From Enterococcus raffinosus (GTDB taxonomy: Bacteria > Bacillota > Bacilli > Lactobacillales > Enterococcaceae), in NCBI RefSeq assembly GCF_001886185.1, contig NZ_JXLA01000013.1, positions 1-64,000 on the forward strand: a DNA stretch of 64,000 nt, written 5' to 3'. Shown piece after piece: positions 46,805 to 56,871 of the stretch. Positions within the stretch are counted from its first letter, which is position 1. The number at the start of each line of letters is the position of its first letter. A program made the position numbers and the translations under genes. Below the pieces are notes generated by a model. That model saw only the letters and a program-made list of their open reading frames with translations. It was not told where the DNA came from and made no database searches.

Positions 46805-47818
46805 TTATACTTTAGGGATAAATAGGTTGCCTAGTGTCGCAGCCATTACAGCTTTAATGGTATGCATGCGATTTTCAGCTTGTTGAAACTGCAAAGCCCT
46901 CTCACTGCGAAAGACTTCGTCAGTCACTTCCATTTCAACTAACCCGTACTTCTCTTTAATTTCTTCTGCAACTTCTGTTTCAAGATCATGAAAGGCTGGT
47001 AAGCAATGTAAGAAAATCGTTTCCGCCTTTTTCGTTTTTAACATCAACTCTTGATTGACTTGATAGGGCAATAATAAATCTATCCGTTCTTTGAAAGCTG
47101 ACTCCTCACCCATGGACACCCAAACATCGGTATAGATAATATCCGTCTGAGCCACGCCTTGATCAATATCATCAGTGATAAAAACTTTAGACTGTGAAGC
47201 TTCCGCATATTTTTCAGCCATGACAATTAAGTCTGATTCAGGAAATAGGCTTTTAGGTGTTACGATTGAAATATTAACACCTAAAATAGCACTGGTAATC
47301 AATAAAGAATTCGCTACATTATTTCGACCATCACCAACATAAGCTAAGGTCAAGCCTTCTAGTTTTCCAAAATGCTCCTTAATAGTCAAAAAATCCGCCA
47401 ACATTTGAGTAGGATGCCATTTATCCGTCAAACCATTCCAAACAGGTACACCGGAGTACTTTGACAAGTCCTCGACAGCCCTTTGAGAAAATCCGCGATA
47501 CTCGATCCCATCGAACATACTTCCTAGAACTTTTGCCGTATCTTCTACCGATTCTTTTTTCCCTAATTGGATATCATTTTTTCCTAAATATTCTGGATGA
47601 GCGCCTAAATCAATCGTTGCAGTAGTAAACGCAGCGCGAGTGCGAGTAGAAGTTTTTTCAAAGAGTAACGCGATATTTTTCCCCGCTAAATATTTATGCG
47701 GAATGTTTTTTTGTTTTAATGCTTTCAGATGCGCAGCAAAATCAATTAGATAAAGCAACTCCTCTTTAGTAAAATCAATTTCTTTTAAAAAACTCTTTTC
47801 TTGAAAAATATTAGTCAT
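46805..47818 (-). CDS. argF: Ornithine carbamoyltransferase
   Basis: Catalyses ornithine + carbamoyl phosphate to citrulline, or the reverse in the arginine deiminase pathway. The 337-aa protein has the carbamoyl-phosphate loop [12 protein letters not shown] (about 54-65), [12 protein letters not shown] (about 137-148), and the ornithine-loop motifs DVWVSMGEE and HCLPAFHD. The length is that of both anabolic ArgF and catabolic ArcB; with no arcA or arcC beside it, the direction is undecided. Its promoter contains ARG boxes, so ArgR regulates it. GGAGGGG precedes the ATG. Confidence 0.95.
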   Translation of the reverse strand: MTNIFQEKSFLKEIDFTKEELLYLIDFAAHLKALKQKNIPHKYLAGKNIALLFEKTSTRTRAAFTTATIDLGAHPEYLGKNDIQLGKKESVEDTAKVLGSMFDGIEYRGFSQRAVEDLSKYSGVPVWNGLTDKWHPTQMLADFLTIKEHFGKLEGLTLAYVGDGRNNVANSLLITSAILGVNISIVTPKSLFPESDLIVMAEKYAEASQSKVFITDDIDQGVAQTDIIYTDVWVSMGEESAFKERIDLLLPYQVNQELMLKTKKAETIFLHCLPAFHDLETEVAEEIKEKYGLVEMEVTDEVFRSERALQFQQAENRMHTIKAVMAATLGNLFIPKV

Positions 47819-47865
47819 GATAACCCCTCCATTTTTTGAATATTAATTCTATGCCAGAGATAATA

Positions 47866-47908
47866 ATTCATTTTTATTCATGATAACTGAATAAAATGAA
47901 AGTATCAA
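47866..47908 (-). promoter_or_regulatory. argF promoter with two ARG boxes
   Basis: TTGATA (47903-47908), 17-bp spacer, TATCAT (47880-47885) on the minus strand. Box 2 (47887-47902, CTGAATAAAATGAAAG in + orientation) fills the spacer. Box 1 (47866-47883) matches the B. subtilis ArgR consensus CATGAATAAAAATgaA across the -10 and start site. A third, weaker box lies at 47916-47933. Confidence 0.85.
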
Positions 47909-48037
47909 CCGTTATTTGTATTCATTTACAAAAATTGTCTTTACGCTTGCCGTAGTTTTTTCTTTGCATGCTTAATCTGTTTTTAAAACGGGATTTAACA
48001 CACAACCTCTTTATAGAAAAAATATACTATTTAAAAG

Positions 48038-48065
48038 GAAAAGCAGCCAATATTTGGCTGCTTAA
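48038..48065 (-). terminator. Isolated terminator in the tsaD-argF gap
   Basis: Nine-bp perfect stem (48041-48049 with 48055-48063) followed by TTTTCCTTTT on the minus strand. It is 230 nt past tsaD. The rest of 47934-48296 shows no convincing gene, only a 45-codon frame without a ribosome site (48088-48225). Confidence 0.75.
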
Positions 48066-48296
48066 GTATTACTTATTCTTTCTTGAATCATAAATATACT
48101 AAAATATTTAATATCTTAAAATTTTTTCCTGTCGATTCTTTAGAGTAACATTTTTTAGTAGTCATTCCTCTAACCAGTAATTCCATACATTTTAAAAATA
48201 GGTATCTGCTACAAATTTTTTTCATCTGTTTCAGCGTCTATTATTATTTTGAAATTTTATCCTCCGTTTCTTTCTCCACCTTTTTATCGTAAGAAG

Positions 48297-49319
48297 TTAG
48301 ATATGCTGAAAAGCTAAACTCGGATTGGCATTCAAACTCATATCTGCAAAATGCTTCTTTTGCAATTCAACATGAGCAGCAGCCCCAATCATCGCCGCAT
48401 TATCCCCACATAAACGTAAAGGCGGAACGATCAAACTAACTTCAGGCAGTTCTGCTTCAATCATTGCTGTCATCTTTTCTCGCAATCCTCGATTAGCTGC
48501 TACTCCCCCAGCAACAATTAATTGCTTAACTGGATAAGTTTTACAAGCTTTGATTGTCTTCGTAACTAGTACATCAACAACGCTTGCTTGAAAACTTGCA
48601 GCTAAATTTATTTTATTTAATTGTTCTCCCCGTTGTTCAGCATTATGAGTCAAATTAATAAACGCACTTTTCAAACCACTAAAACTAAAATCAAAATTAT
48701 CTTCCTTAATCATCGCGCGTGGAAAGTCATAGGTATCTTCACCTTGATGAGCAAGTTCGTCAATTTCTTTTCCACTAGGGTAACTTAAGCCTAGAACGCG
48801 TCCAACTTTATCATAAGCTTCACCGGCAGCGTCATCTCTTGTTTCACCAATAATTTCAAAAGAACCATCTTCAACCATATAGACTAATTCTGTATGTCCA
48901 CCACTAACTAGTAAGGCCATTAAAGGAAATTCTAAAGGTTTAACTAAACGTGCAGCATAAATATGTCCTGCCATATGATTGATTGGCAACAAAGGTAACT
49001 CATTTGCCCAAGCAAAAGCCTTTGCTGCACTTAAGCCAATTAATAGTGCGCCAACAAGTCCTGGACCATAAGTTACCGCGACAGCACTTAATTCTTTAGA
49101 AGTCACATTTGCTTCCTCCAATGCTTCTTCAATGCACAATGTGATTTGTTCAACATGGTGACGGCTGGCAACTTCAGGAACAACTCCACCAAATCGTTTG
49201 TGACTTTTTATTTGCGAAGCAACAATATTAGATAGGATTCTTTCACCGTTCTCAATCACTGCAACACTTGTTTCGTCACAGCTACTTTCAATTGCTAAAA
49301 TAAGTTCTGATTCATTCAT
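48297..49319 (-). CDS. tsaD: tRNA N6-adenosine threonylcarbamoyltransferase TsaD
   Basis: TsaD transfers threonylcarbamoyl to A37 of ANN-decoding tRNAs. The 340-aa ASKHA-fold protein has [12 protein letters not shown] (about 10-21), the metal-binding NHMAGH (about 116-121), [21 protein letters not shown] and the C-terminal CGDNAAMIG. It overlaps rimI by 8 nt at the end of the tsaB-rimI-rimI-tsaD unit. Confidence 0.97.
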   Translation of the reverse strand: MNESELILAIESSCDETSVAVIENGERILSNIVASQIKSHKRFGGVVPEVASRHHVEQITLCIEEALEEANVTSKELSAVAVTYGPGLVGALLIGLSAAKAFAWANELPLLPINHMAGHIYAARLVKPLEFPLMALLVSGGHTELVYMVEDGSFEIIGETRDDAAGEAYDKVGRVLGLSYPSGKEIDELAHQGEDTYDFPRAMIKEDNFDFSFSGLKSAFINLTHNAEQRGEQLNKINLAASFQASVVDVLVTKTIKACKTYPVKQLIVAGGVAANRGLREKMTAMIEAELPEVSLIVPPLRLCGDNAAMIGAAAHVELQKKHFADMSLNANPSLAFQHI

Positions 49320-49737
49320 CTATATTTCCTACTTTCAAAGACATCAGTACAGCATCTTCTTGAGGGTGCTGATAGTAATTTTTTCGCGTAGCCATTTCTT
49401 GGAAACCAAAATTTTCATAAAAAAGACGCGCCTCCTGATTCGAAACACGTACTTCCAAAAAAATACTTACTATTCTCTGTGACTTAGCATGCTTAATCAA
49501 TCGCTTCAATAGTCTTTTTCCATGACCTTGTCCTTTTGATTGTACTGCAATATTTGTGATTTCAATTTCATCACAGACTTGATGAAATCCCAAAAAAGCA
49601 ATAATCTCTGTACCTTCAGTGAAGTAATGACTATGGGCTTGTTTTATGTCACTAGCAAATTGTTCAGCTGTCCAAGGAGAGCCATGTGCATAAGCAGTTT
49701 GACTTATTTCCCAAAATTTTGTAGATAGCTGCTCCAA
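49312..49737 (-). CDS. rimI: RimI-like ribosomal protein alanine N-acetyltransferase (second copy)
   Basis: RimI acetylates the N-terminus of S18. The 141-aa GNAT protein has [28 protein letters not shown] (about 57-84, acetyl-CoA loop GQGHGK) and [28 protein letters not shown], the RimI signature. The start is TTG, directly abutting the upstream stop codon. It is a paralogue of the next gene. Confidence 0.88.
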   Translation of the reverse strand: MEQLSTKFWEISQTAYAHGSPWTAEQFASDIKQAHSHYFTEGTEIIAFLGFHQVCDEIEITNIAVQSKGQGHGKRLLKRLIKHAKSQRIVSIFLEVRVSNQEARLFYENFGFQEMATRKNYYQHPQEDAVLMSLKVGNIDE

Positions 49738-50286
49738 TTAATTCACTTCCAAACGTTTAATCATGTCCAGCGCGTCTTCATTATTTTCAGTATAATAATT
49801 TTTACGAATATTCCGTGCTGAGAATCCCAGCCTTCGGTACAACCGCTGCGCATCTGTATTACTAAGTCGAACCTCCAAAGAGAGAGTTTCACAATCGTTC
49901 ATTATAGCGAATTTTTCTACTTCGTCAATCAATAGCTTACCCATCCCACGATTTTGAAAAGTCGTTCCGACTGCAATATTCGTAATATGTGTATCGTTTC
50001 CTATCAAACGACTCCCAATAAATCCAGCAATTTCCTCTTTTTTAGTTACGATACAAATATACAAATGAGGAATCGGCGAATGAATCTCAGAAAGAAAGGC
50101 ACTTTTTGTCCATGGAGTCTCGCCAAAATAGACATCACGTTCAAGCGCAATCAGTTCTTTAATATCTTGATCTGCTATTTTTCTTAGTAGATACTCTTCA
50201 TCCTTTAGTTTTACATATTTCGCATTGAAGGGATATTGTTTCCCATATAAAATGGTCTTTACTAAACCACTAAATTTTTTCAACAT
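49738..50286 (-). CDS. RimI-like N-acetyltransferase (first copy)
   Basis: The 182-aa GNAT protein has an extra N-terminal segment of about 35 aa, then a RimI-like core: HITNIAVGTTFQNRGMGKLLIDEV (loop QNRGMG) and SLEVRLSNTDAQRLYRRLGFSARNIRKNYY. It begins within tsaB's last codons and is followed by rimI. It may have taken a different substrate. Confidence 0.85.
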   Translation of the reverse strand: MLKKFSGLVKTILYGKQYPFNAKYVKLKDEEYLLRKIADQDIKELIALERDVYFGETPWTKSAFLSEIHSPIPHLYICIVTKKEEIAGFIGSRLIGNDTHITNIAVGTTFQNRGMGKLLIDEVEKFAIMNDCETLSLEVRLSNTDAQRLYRRLGFSARNIRKNYYTENNEDALDMIKRLEVN

Positions 50287-50977
50287 AGTTCTCGTCCTCT
50301 GGTTGGTGTGTCTCCAGCCACTTTTCTTCTGCCTCCACCCGTTTTAAATACGCGGGTACTAACCCATGGACATTTTCAACTGGCTGCGCTAAGAAACCTA
50401 ATTTACCTAGGATTATTCCATTAGGTAGATTTACTTCATCTTCTTCTGATACGTCTGCGTTTGTTAAAATTGATTCTATTTGATCTTTAAACTTACTAGT
50501 CTCTCCGATAAATAATGCTGGTTCTTTGATTTTATTCAATAAATCAGCTAGTGGTATGTGCTGATCAGCTATTACATTCACAAGCTGTTTGTTTTCCCAA
50601 CGATAAACACCCGCATATACATTGTTACGCCGTGCATCCATCAATGGAACAATCAACTTATTTATACGAGTATTTCCTGCAATAACAGCCAAACTAGAAA
50701 CCGTTGCTAACTCAATTTTCAATGTTTCTGCTAACGTCTTTGCGGTCGTTACTGCAATCCGAATACCTGTATACGAGCCTGGGCCCTTCGCAACGACGAT
50801 TCGATCCAGATCAGTAGGCTTCAAACCAGCTGCCTCCATCACAGTTTCAATTGCTGGCATTAAAGTTAAACTATGATTCATTTTTCGGTTCAACTGAAAA
50901 TGAGCCAAAACTTTATTTTCCTCTAAAACAGCCACTGCTAAAGTTTGATTGGATGTATCTATCGCTAATAATTTCAT
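50270..50977 (-). CDS. tsaB: tRNA threonylcarbamoyladenosine biosynthesis protein TsaB
   Basis: TsaB is the non-catalytic ASKHA partner of TsaD. The 235-aa protein has LLAIDTSNQTLAVAVL (about 3-18), NHSLTLMPAIE and VVAKGPGSYTGIRIAVTTAKTLAE (about 61-84). It is first in the t6A/RimI operon and overlaps the next gene by 17 nt. Confidence 0.95.
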   Translation of the reverse strand: MKLLAIDTSNQTLAVAVLEENKVLAHFQLNRKMNHSLTLMPAIETVMEAAGLKPTDLDRIVVAKGPGSYTGIRIAVTTAKTLAETLKIELATVSSLAVIAGNTRINKLIVPLMDARRNNVYAGVYRWENKQLVNVIADQHIPLADLLNKIKEPALFIGETSKFKDQIESILTNADVSEEDEVNLPNGIILGKLGFLAQPVENVHGLVPAYLKRVEAEEKWLETHQPEDENYVEKI

Positions 50978-51080
50978 AAAACGTCATTTCCTCGCATTTA
51001 AGATAGCCATATTTTAACACAAACTATATTTCCTTCCTACTAACTGTTTAAACTTTCTGATTTTCTAAAATTTTTACAGA

Positions 51081-51103
51081 AAAAAAGCAGCGAAATTCGC
51101 TGC

Positions 51104-51106
<3 letters not shown>
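51081..51106 (-). terminator. galR terminator
   Basis: Nine-bp perfect stem (51086-51094 with 51096-51104, one-base loop, opening to a larger one) and a T-run on the minus strand, overlapping the stop codon. Confidence 0.8.
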
Positions 51107-52105
<999 letters not shown>

Positions 52106-53587
52106 CTACAACGTTTTGATAAAACGCATAAAACCTTCTTGTCCTTCAACATCACGCTTAAATACTCCCGCATCTTCCAAAACACGAGCAAAAACAGCCC
52201 CTACTGCTTTTTGTACGACCTGTGTTACATTCTCACGGGTAATTTGATTGTCCGCTTTTAATTGATCCGCCCATACAATATGATAATCAGCTATATTATT
52301 CTCTTTTTCTAATAGATAATTTTCAACTTCATTAAGCTCTGTTTGTAAGCGTGGCGGTAAAACAGCCAACCCCATTACCTCGATTAAGCCAATATTTTCT
52401 TTTTTGATATGTTGTACATCTGGATGTGGATGAAAAATTCCATCGGGAAACTCTTCCGAAACATTGTTGTCTCGTAAAACAAGATCTATCTCAAAAAGAT
52501 TTTCCTTGCGACGAGCAATAGGAGTAATCGTATGATGTGGGATGCCATCTTCTGTGTGAGCAACAATTTGTAACGATTCGTCTGAATAGGACTGCCATTT
52601 TTCCAAAATCATAGTTGACGCTTCAATCAAATCGTTTTGATTTTCCCCTTGTAAGCGAATCACAGATAGAGGCCATTTTACAATTCCCGCCTTAATATTT
52701 GAAAAGTCATTTAATTGAAAAGTTCTTTCTACTTCAGCAGTCGCCATCGGAAATGTATGTCGACCGCCTTGATAGTGGTCGTGAGATAGAATAGAACCAC
52801 CAACTATTGGCAGATCTGCGTTGGATCCAACAAAATAATGCGGTAGAACTTCCGTAATTTTTAATAACCTTTGAAAAGTCGCTTTTGTGATTTTCATCGG
52901 GCGGTGCTCTTCAGATAGAATTATGCAATGCTCGTCATAATAGGCATAAGGCGAATACTGAAAACCCCAGCTTTCCCCATCAAGATTCATTCGAATAATT
53001 CGATGATTCGCTCGTGCTGGATAATTTAATCGTCCTTTATAGCCTTCATTTTCCATGCATAACATACACTCAGGATAATCTACCTTCACCGCTTGACGTT
53101 CTTCTGCAATTTGTTTTGGATCTTTCTCAGGTTTAGAAAGGTTGATTGTAATCTCTAATTCCCCATATTCAGTTTCTGCAGGAAAGATAATATTTTGGGC
53201 AATTTCTCGTGTTTTAATATAATCGTTTTCTTTACTTAACTTATAGAAATAATCTGTTGCCTGAATAGGATCTTTGGAATAGTACTGAGCAAAATAAGCA
53301 TTAACTACAGATGGTGGAGGTGTCATTAGATCCATCAGCTGAGCCTCTAAAATTTCCTTTTCAGCTTGCAGACTTGTAATTACTTTATTTTTTTCCGCCT
53401 GAATCAAAAGCTGATCAACTAACTCTACGGCACTGTTTGAAACTCTACGAATCTCAGCTTTCTCTAATGAATCTTCACCAATCATTGCAATAACACGATT
53501 TTCTAAATACAAACGATCCATTTCCATCCAGCCACCTGATTGGATAGCTAACGTAATGAAATCTCTGGCGATTTGACTGATCGACAC
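52106..53587 (-). CDS. galT: Galactose-1-phosphate uridylyltransferase (class II GalT)
   Basis: Leloir pathway: UDP-glucose + Gal-1-P to UDP-Gal + Glc-1-P. The 493-aa length is that of the Firmicute class II enzyme. Conserved features are CMLCMENEGYKGR (about 176-188), YYDEHCIILSEEHRPM, SILSHDHYQGGRHTFPM, with the catalytic HxH-like histidines, and HHTITPIARR. The start is GTG with AGGAGG 7-8 nt upstream. It lies between galE and galR. Confidence 0.95.
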   Translation of the reverse strand: MSISQIARDFITLAIQSGGWMEMDRLYLENRVIAMIGEDSLEKAEIRRVSNSAVELVDQLLIQAEKNKVITSLQAEKEILEAQLMDLMTPPPSVVNAYFAQYYSKDPIQATDYFYKLSKENDYIKTREIAQNIIFPAETEYGELEITINLSKPEKDPKQIAEERQAVKVDYPECMLCMENEGYKGRLNYPARANHRIIRMNLDGESWGFQYSPYAYYDEHCIILSEEHRPMKITKATFQRLLKITEVLPHYFVGSNADLPIVGGSILSHDHYQGGRHTFPMATAEVERTFQLNDFSNIKAGIVKWPLSVIRLQGENQNDLIEASTMILEKWQSYSDESLQIVAHTEDGIPHHTITPIARRKENLFEIDLVLRDNNVSEEFPDGIFHPHPDVQHIKKENIGLIEVMGLAVLPPRLQTELNEVENYLLEKENNIADYHIVWADQLKADNQITRENVTQVVQKAVGAVFARVLEDAGVFKRDVEGQEGFMRFIKTL

Positions 53588-53598
53588 TTTTTTTCCTC

Positions 53599-54588
53599 CT
53601 ACTCCTCATATCCATGTGGATGGCCAACATGCCAGTTCCACGCAGTTTCTATAATTGCTTTTATATCTGTGTATTCTGGTTTCCAACCTAAAGTCTCTTT
53701 CACTTTTTCACTAGAAGCTACTAAACGACTTGGGTCCCCAGCACGACGCGGTCCAATTTCTGCCGAAATTTCCTTGCCTGTAACTTCACGCGCTGCATCC
53801 AGCATTTCTTTCACTGAATAGCCATTATTTGAGCCCAGATTAAAGAAGTTGCTCGGATTCCCGGCTTTCAAATATTCTAATGCCAGAATATGTGCAGCCG
53901 CCAGATCTTCAACTTGAACATAGTCACGAATACAAGTGCCATCTGGAGTATCATAATCATCACCGAAAATTGTCAAATGATCTCTTTGTCCTAATGCTAC
54001 CTGTAAAATAATTGGTACTAAATGTGTCTCAGGATCGTGATCCTCTCCGATACTTGCGTCAGCCTTCGCACCAGCAACATTGAAATAGCGTAAAGCTACA
54101 TAGCGCATGCCATAAGCATTATCACACCATCTCATCATTTTCTCCATCATTAATTTACTTTCGCCATAGGGGTTAGTAGGATTGGTAGCCACTTCTTCTG
54201 TGATAGGTGAAACACCTGGTTCGCCATAAGTTGCTGCAGTTGAAGAAAAGACAATATTTTTAACACCAAATTCCTCCATAACTTCTAATAGGCTTTCCAT
54301 ACCGACTACATTGTTATTGAAATATTTTAACGGTTTTTCCACCGATTCACCAACTAACGAACTAGCCGCAAAATGAACGACACCTTCAATTGACTCTTTC
54401 GTAAAGACATCCTTCATAAATGCTTTGTCACGACAATCCCCTTCATAAAATCTTGCATCTGGATGAACTGCTTTACGATGACCCGTCAACAAATTATCCA
54501 CAACTACAACATCATATTTTTGAGTAATTAATTTGTCGACTGTATGAGACCCAATATAGCCTGCTCCACCTAATACTAAAATTGCCAT
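53599..54588 (-). CDS. galE: UDP-glucose 4-epimerase
   Basis: Interconverts UDP-Gal and UDP-Glc. The 329-aa SDR protein has the NAD motif [11 protein letters not shown] (about 6-16), [11 protein letters not shown] with catalytic Tyr and Lys, SSTAATYG, and the RYFNVAGA and [10 protein letters not shown] blocks. It is first in the galE-galT-galR operon. No galK or galM is in the window. Confidence 0.96.
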   Translation of the reverse strand: MAILVLGGAGYIGSHTVDKLITQKYDVVVVDNLLTGHRKAVHPDARFYEGDCRDKAFMKDVFTKESIEGVVHFAASSLVGESVEKPLKYFNNNVVGMESLLEVMEEFGVKNIVFSSTAATYGEPGVSPITEEVATNPTNPYGESKLMMEKMMRWCDNAYGMRYVALRYFNVAGAKADASIGEDHDPETHLVPIILQVALGQRDHLTIFGDDYDTPDGTCIRDYVQVEDLAAAHILALEYLKAGNPSNFFNLGSNNGYSVKEMLDAAREVTGKEISAEIGPRRAGDPSRLVASSEKVKETLGWKPEYTDIKAIIETAWNWHVGHPHGYEE

Positions 54589-54611
54589 TTAATCTACTCC
54601 TGTCTCTTCAA

Positions 54612-54656
54612 TTTATTTAGTAAACAAAGTATAGTTTGTTTACTAAATAAAATCAA
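54612..54656 (-). promoter_or_regulatory. gal promoter inside a 17-bp perfect inverted repeat
   Basis: TTGATT (54651-54656), 17-bp spacer, TATACT (54628-54633) on the minus strand. Arms 54612-54628 and 54635-54651 are perfect reverse complements around a 6-bp centre. The -10 is at the centre. Each arm also contains a TTTAGTAAA palindrome, suggesting two LacI-type half sites. Confidence 0.85.
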
Positions 54657-54795
54657 CCCTCATTTCCATTCATTAAACTTTTAATTTTTAGAGTTTTGCT
54701 TCATAATAAGGGTATAAGAAGAAGTTAAATGATATACAGTTCGTATTTTTCGATGAGAAATATGTTTCTTATAGTTTAGAAAGGAGTGATGACAG

Positions 54796-54963
54796 ATGCG
54801 TAAATTTGCTTCAGGATTCGTTACTGGTACTTTAGCTGCAGCTGCAGTAGTTGCTAGCGTAGTGATGGGTGTTAAAAAGAAGGTTATCGATCCAATCGAG
54901 GAAAAAGAATCAAAAATTGATGAAAATCGTAAAAAAGCTCGTAGAAAAAGAATTGCTCGATAA
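54796..54963 (+). CDS. Small DUF3042 family protein
   Basis: A 55-aa protein with one hydrophobic N-terminal segment (FASGFVTGTLAAAAVVASVVMG, within about residues 4-25) and a basic charged tail (KKKVIDPIEEKESKIDENRKKARRKR, described by position 26-51). It matches the DUF3042 pattern, a lactobacillales family with no known role, and probably is a single-pass membrane protein. AAAGGAG lies about 10 nt before the ATG. It has a terminator right behind it and is divergent from galE. Confidence 0.85.
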   Translation: MRKFASGFVTGTLAAAAVVASVVMGVKKKVIDPIEEKESKIDENRKKARRKRIAR

Positions 54964-54994
54964 AAAAGAAAGCCAAGTCGGCTTTCTTTTTTAT
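54961..54994. terminator. Bidirectional terminator
   Basis: Twelve-bp perfect stem (54963-54974 with 54980-54991), five-nt loop, T-runs on both strands. Confidence 0.9.
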
Positions 54995-56763
54995 TTATAA
55001 ATTGTAGTGACGATCCTATTTGCCAAATCGAAGACGCGATCCTCACTTTTAGGTCGAGGAGAAGCAGCATTTAACCAATCTAGTCCTTCTAGTGGGATTC
55101 CGTAACAATAAACATGGGGTAACACCTTATCGTTTTGATCTATCACTTGATGTGTTTCGCGAACAACTTTGATAGCACCCGTAAAATGTTTCTTCCCCTC
55201 GAACGGTACATTATGAGAAGATAAATACCCCTTTTCTCGCATTCGGATTAGTAGAGAATTTTTTGTTCTTTTTAAACTTGTAGCTGGAAGACGTGCTTCG
55301 ATGAAATTTTTTGTTTTAAAAAAACGTGCAGGAGCCCTCTTACTATAGGCTAAAAATTCTCCACCCTCTCTTTCAACTACCATTTCTGGTGCTAAAATTT
55401 TAACGATTCCTGCTTCTATCAAAGCCAATAATTGTTTTTGCCGAATGACTGGTGCACCAATGGTTAAAAAACTATAATTCCGATTGAATGTCGCAAAGAA
55501 ATCATCAAAATACTCTTTCGGTGTAAATTTTTCGTGGTCCAACATGTAGTTAAATGGCGCCTGAAGCTCTTTATATGTATCAACTGCAGCAGCAATTGGC
55601 CCAGTTTGATTTCCTAACTCTGCCTCAGTGATATCTTTTTTTAAATATTCTAGAATAAAATTAGGAAATGCTTGTGGAGAAACTCCCTTCGCTGGATTTA
55701 GAAGAACGGACCAATCTAAACGAGACTCGATCGGTATCTGATATTTTTTTAAAACAGATTCTCTATCATCTGAACGATAGTCAGACAGAAAAGCTTCTAA
55801 ATCCATTTCTGTACTGGACAATTTTTTTTGATAAAATATTAGTTCTGCTTCTTTTTTAAGTAAATCAAATAATTCATCAGCACTACCATTAAATTGTGTC
55901 ATGAACTTTTCCGTTAAAATTTGCGGTTGTGCATCCTCTCCAAGTTTTTTTTGATTGTTCGGACGCGCATGATAAGGTAATCCTCTACCTGACCCAGCAA
56001 TCAAAAGTTGCTCTTTACCAGATGGGCGATATCCCAAACAACCATCCTCGCCTTCGAAAAACTTTCCGCCCCATCTATCTACAAATAATGCAATATAATC
56101 AAAAAAGCTTAACCCTAGTCCGCGAAGTATTACTGGCTCTCCTTCAATCAGATAACCTAACTGCGTATCGGAAGGATTTCCTGGACTTTGATAGAAAAGT
56201 CCATGCTTGTTTGCATGATTTTGATTTTCTTCTTCAGACTGATTCAATTCATTTTGAGAATGTCCCGTTGCTAAAATCACATCATCTACCTGATAAATCT
56301 CCGAAGCTTGAAGAATGATTTGATTCTCCTCTATAATCAAATCAACGACTCGCTCTTTAACCATTTTAACCATCACATTTTCAGGTAACGTTTTTAAAAG
56401 TTCGTCAAAAAACCACTTTTGGTAAACGCCATAATAACGTCGTTGACAATAGTCATTTTCCTTTAAATTTGTCTCCGAAAAAAAAGTTTCACCAAACGCT
56501 AAAGAAGACAGATAACTTGGTGCCTCTTTTTGGCTCCATTCTGCTAGATTTGGGCCTTCATCCTCAGAATAGAGGGTCACATGCTGCATAACCGTATTCA
56601 TAATAACTTGATCCGTTTGGTTCTCACGCCAAATGTTCCCACCTGGTCCATCAGGATCGAACAACAAAAGTTCTATTTTTTCTGACTCAGGTGCTTGCTT
56701 AATTAATCGGCCCAATGCAATTAACCCATAAGGTCCCGCTCCAACAATCGCGATTTTTTTCAT
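54991..56763 (-). CDS. FAD/NAD(P)-binding protein (NAD_binding_9 type)
   Basis: The 590-aa protein has an N-terminal dinucleotide-binding fold, KIAIVGAGPYGLIALGRLI (about 3-21), an ILATGHS motif (about 165-171) and LILRGLGLSFFDYIALFVDRWGG-type second nucleotide region (about 216-236), ending NRIVTTIYK. It resembles the FAD-NAD(P)-binding family that includes hydroxylase- and adenylate-type flavoproteins; the reaction is unknown. Soluble, no signal peptide. The ATG at 56763 is 7 nt after GAGG. It is a single gene convergent with the DUF3042 gene. Confidence 0.8.
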   Translation of the reverse strand: MKKIAIVGAGPYGLIALGRLIKQAPESEKIELLLFDPDGPGGNIWRENQTDQVIMNTVMQHVTLYSEDEGPNLAEWSQKEAPSYLSSLAFGETFFSETNLKENDYCQRRYYGVYQKWFFDELLKTLPENVMVKMVKERVVDLIIEENQIILQASEIYQVDDVILATGHSQNELNQSEEENQNHANKHGLFYQSPGNPSDTQLGYLIEGEPVILRGLGLSFFDYIALFVDRWGGKFFEGEDGCLGYRPSGKEQLLIAGSGRGLPYHARPNNQKKLGEDAQPQILTEKFMTQFNGSADELFDLLKKEAELIFYQKKLSSTEMDLEAFLSDYRSDDRESVLKKYQIPIESRLDWSVLLNPAKGVSPQAFPNFILEYLKKDITEAELGNQTGPIAAAVDTYKELQAPFNYMLDHEKFTPKEYFDDFFATFNRNYSFLTIGAPVIRQKQLLALIEAGIVKILAPEMVVEREGGEFLAYSKRAPARFFKTKNFIEARLPATSLKRTKNSLLIRMREKGYLSSHNVPFEGKKHFTGAIKVVRETHQVIDQNDKVLPHVYCYGIPLEGLDWLNAASPRPKSEDRVFDLANRIVTTIYK

Positions 56764-56829
56764 ATTCATTCCTCATTTTTGATAGATTCGTCTCTTTAAG
56801 AGTAGAGAATAATCGTTGAATAATCAATA

Positions 56830-56868
56830 AAAAAAAGTTTCTGATGATTTTTTCACCAGAAACTTTAA
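56830..56868 (-). terminator. Terminator of the Cof phosphatase gene
   Basis: Fourteen-bp stem with one mismatch (56834-56847 with 56853-56866) and a T-run on the minus strand. Confidence 0.85.
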
Positions 56869-56871
56869 AAA

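Noticed and set aside
48088-48225. 45-codon minus-strand frame (MKKICSRYLFL...)
   Set aside because: No ribosome site near the ATG, the only GGAGG is about 35 nt away, and the composition is that of random AT-rich DNA.
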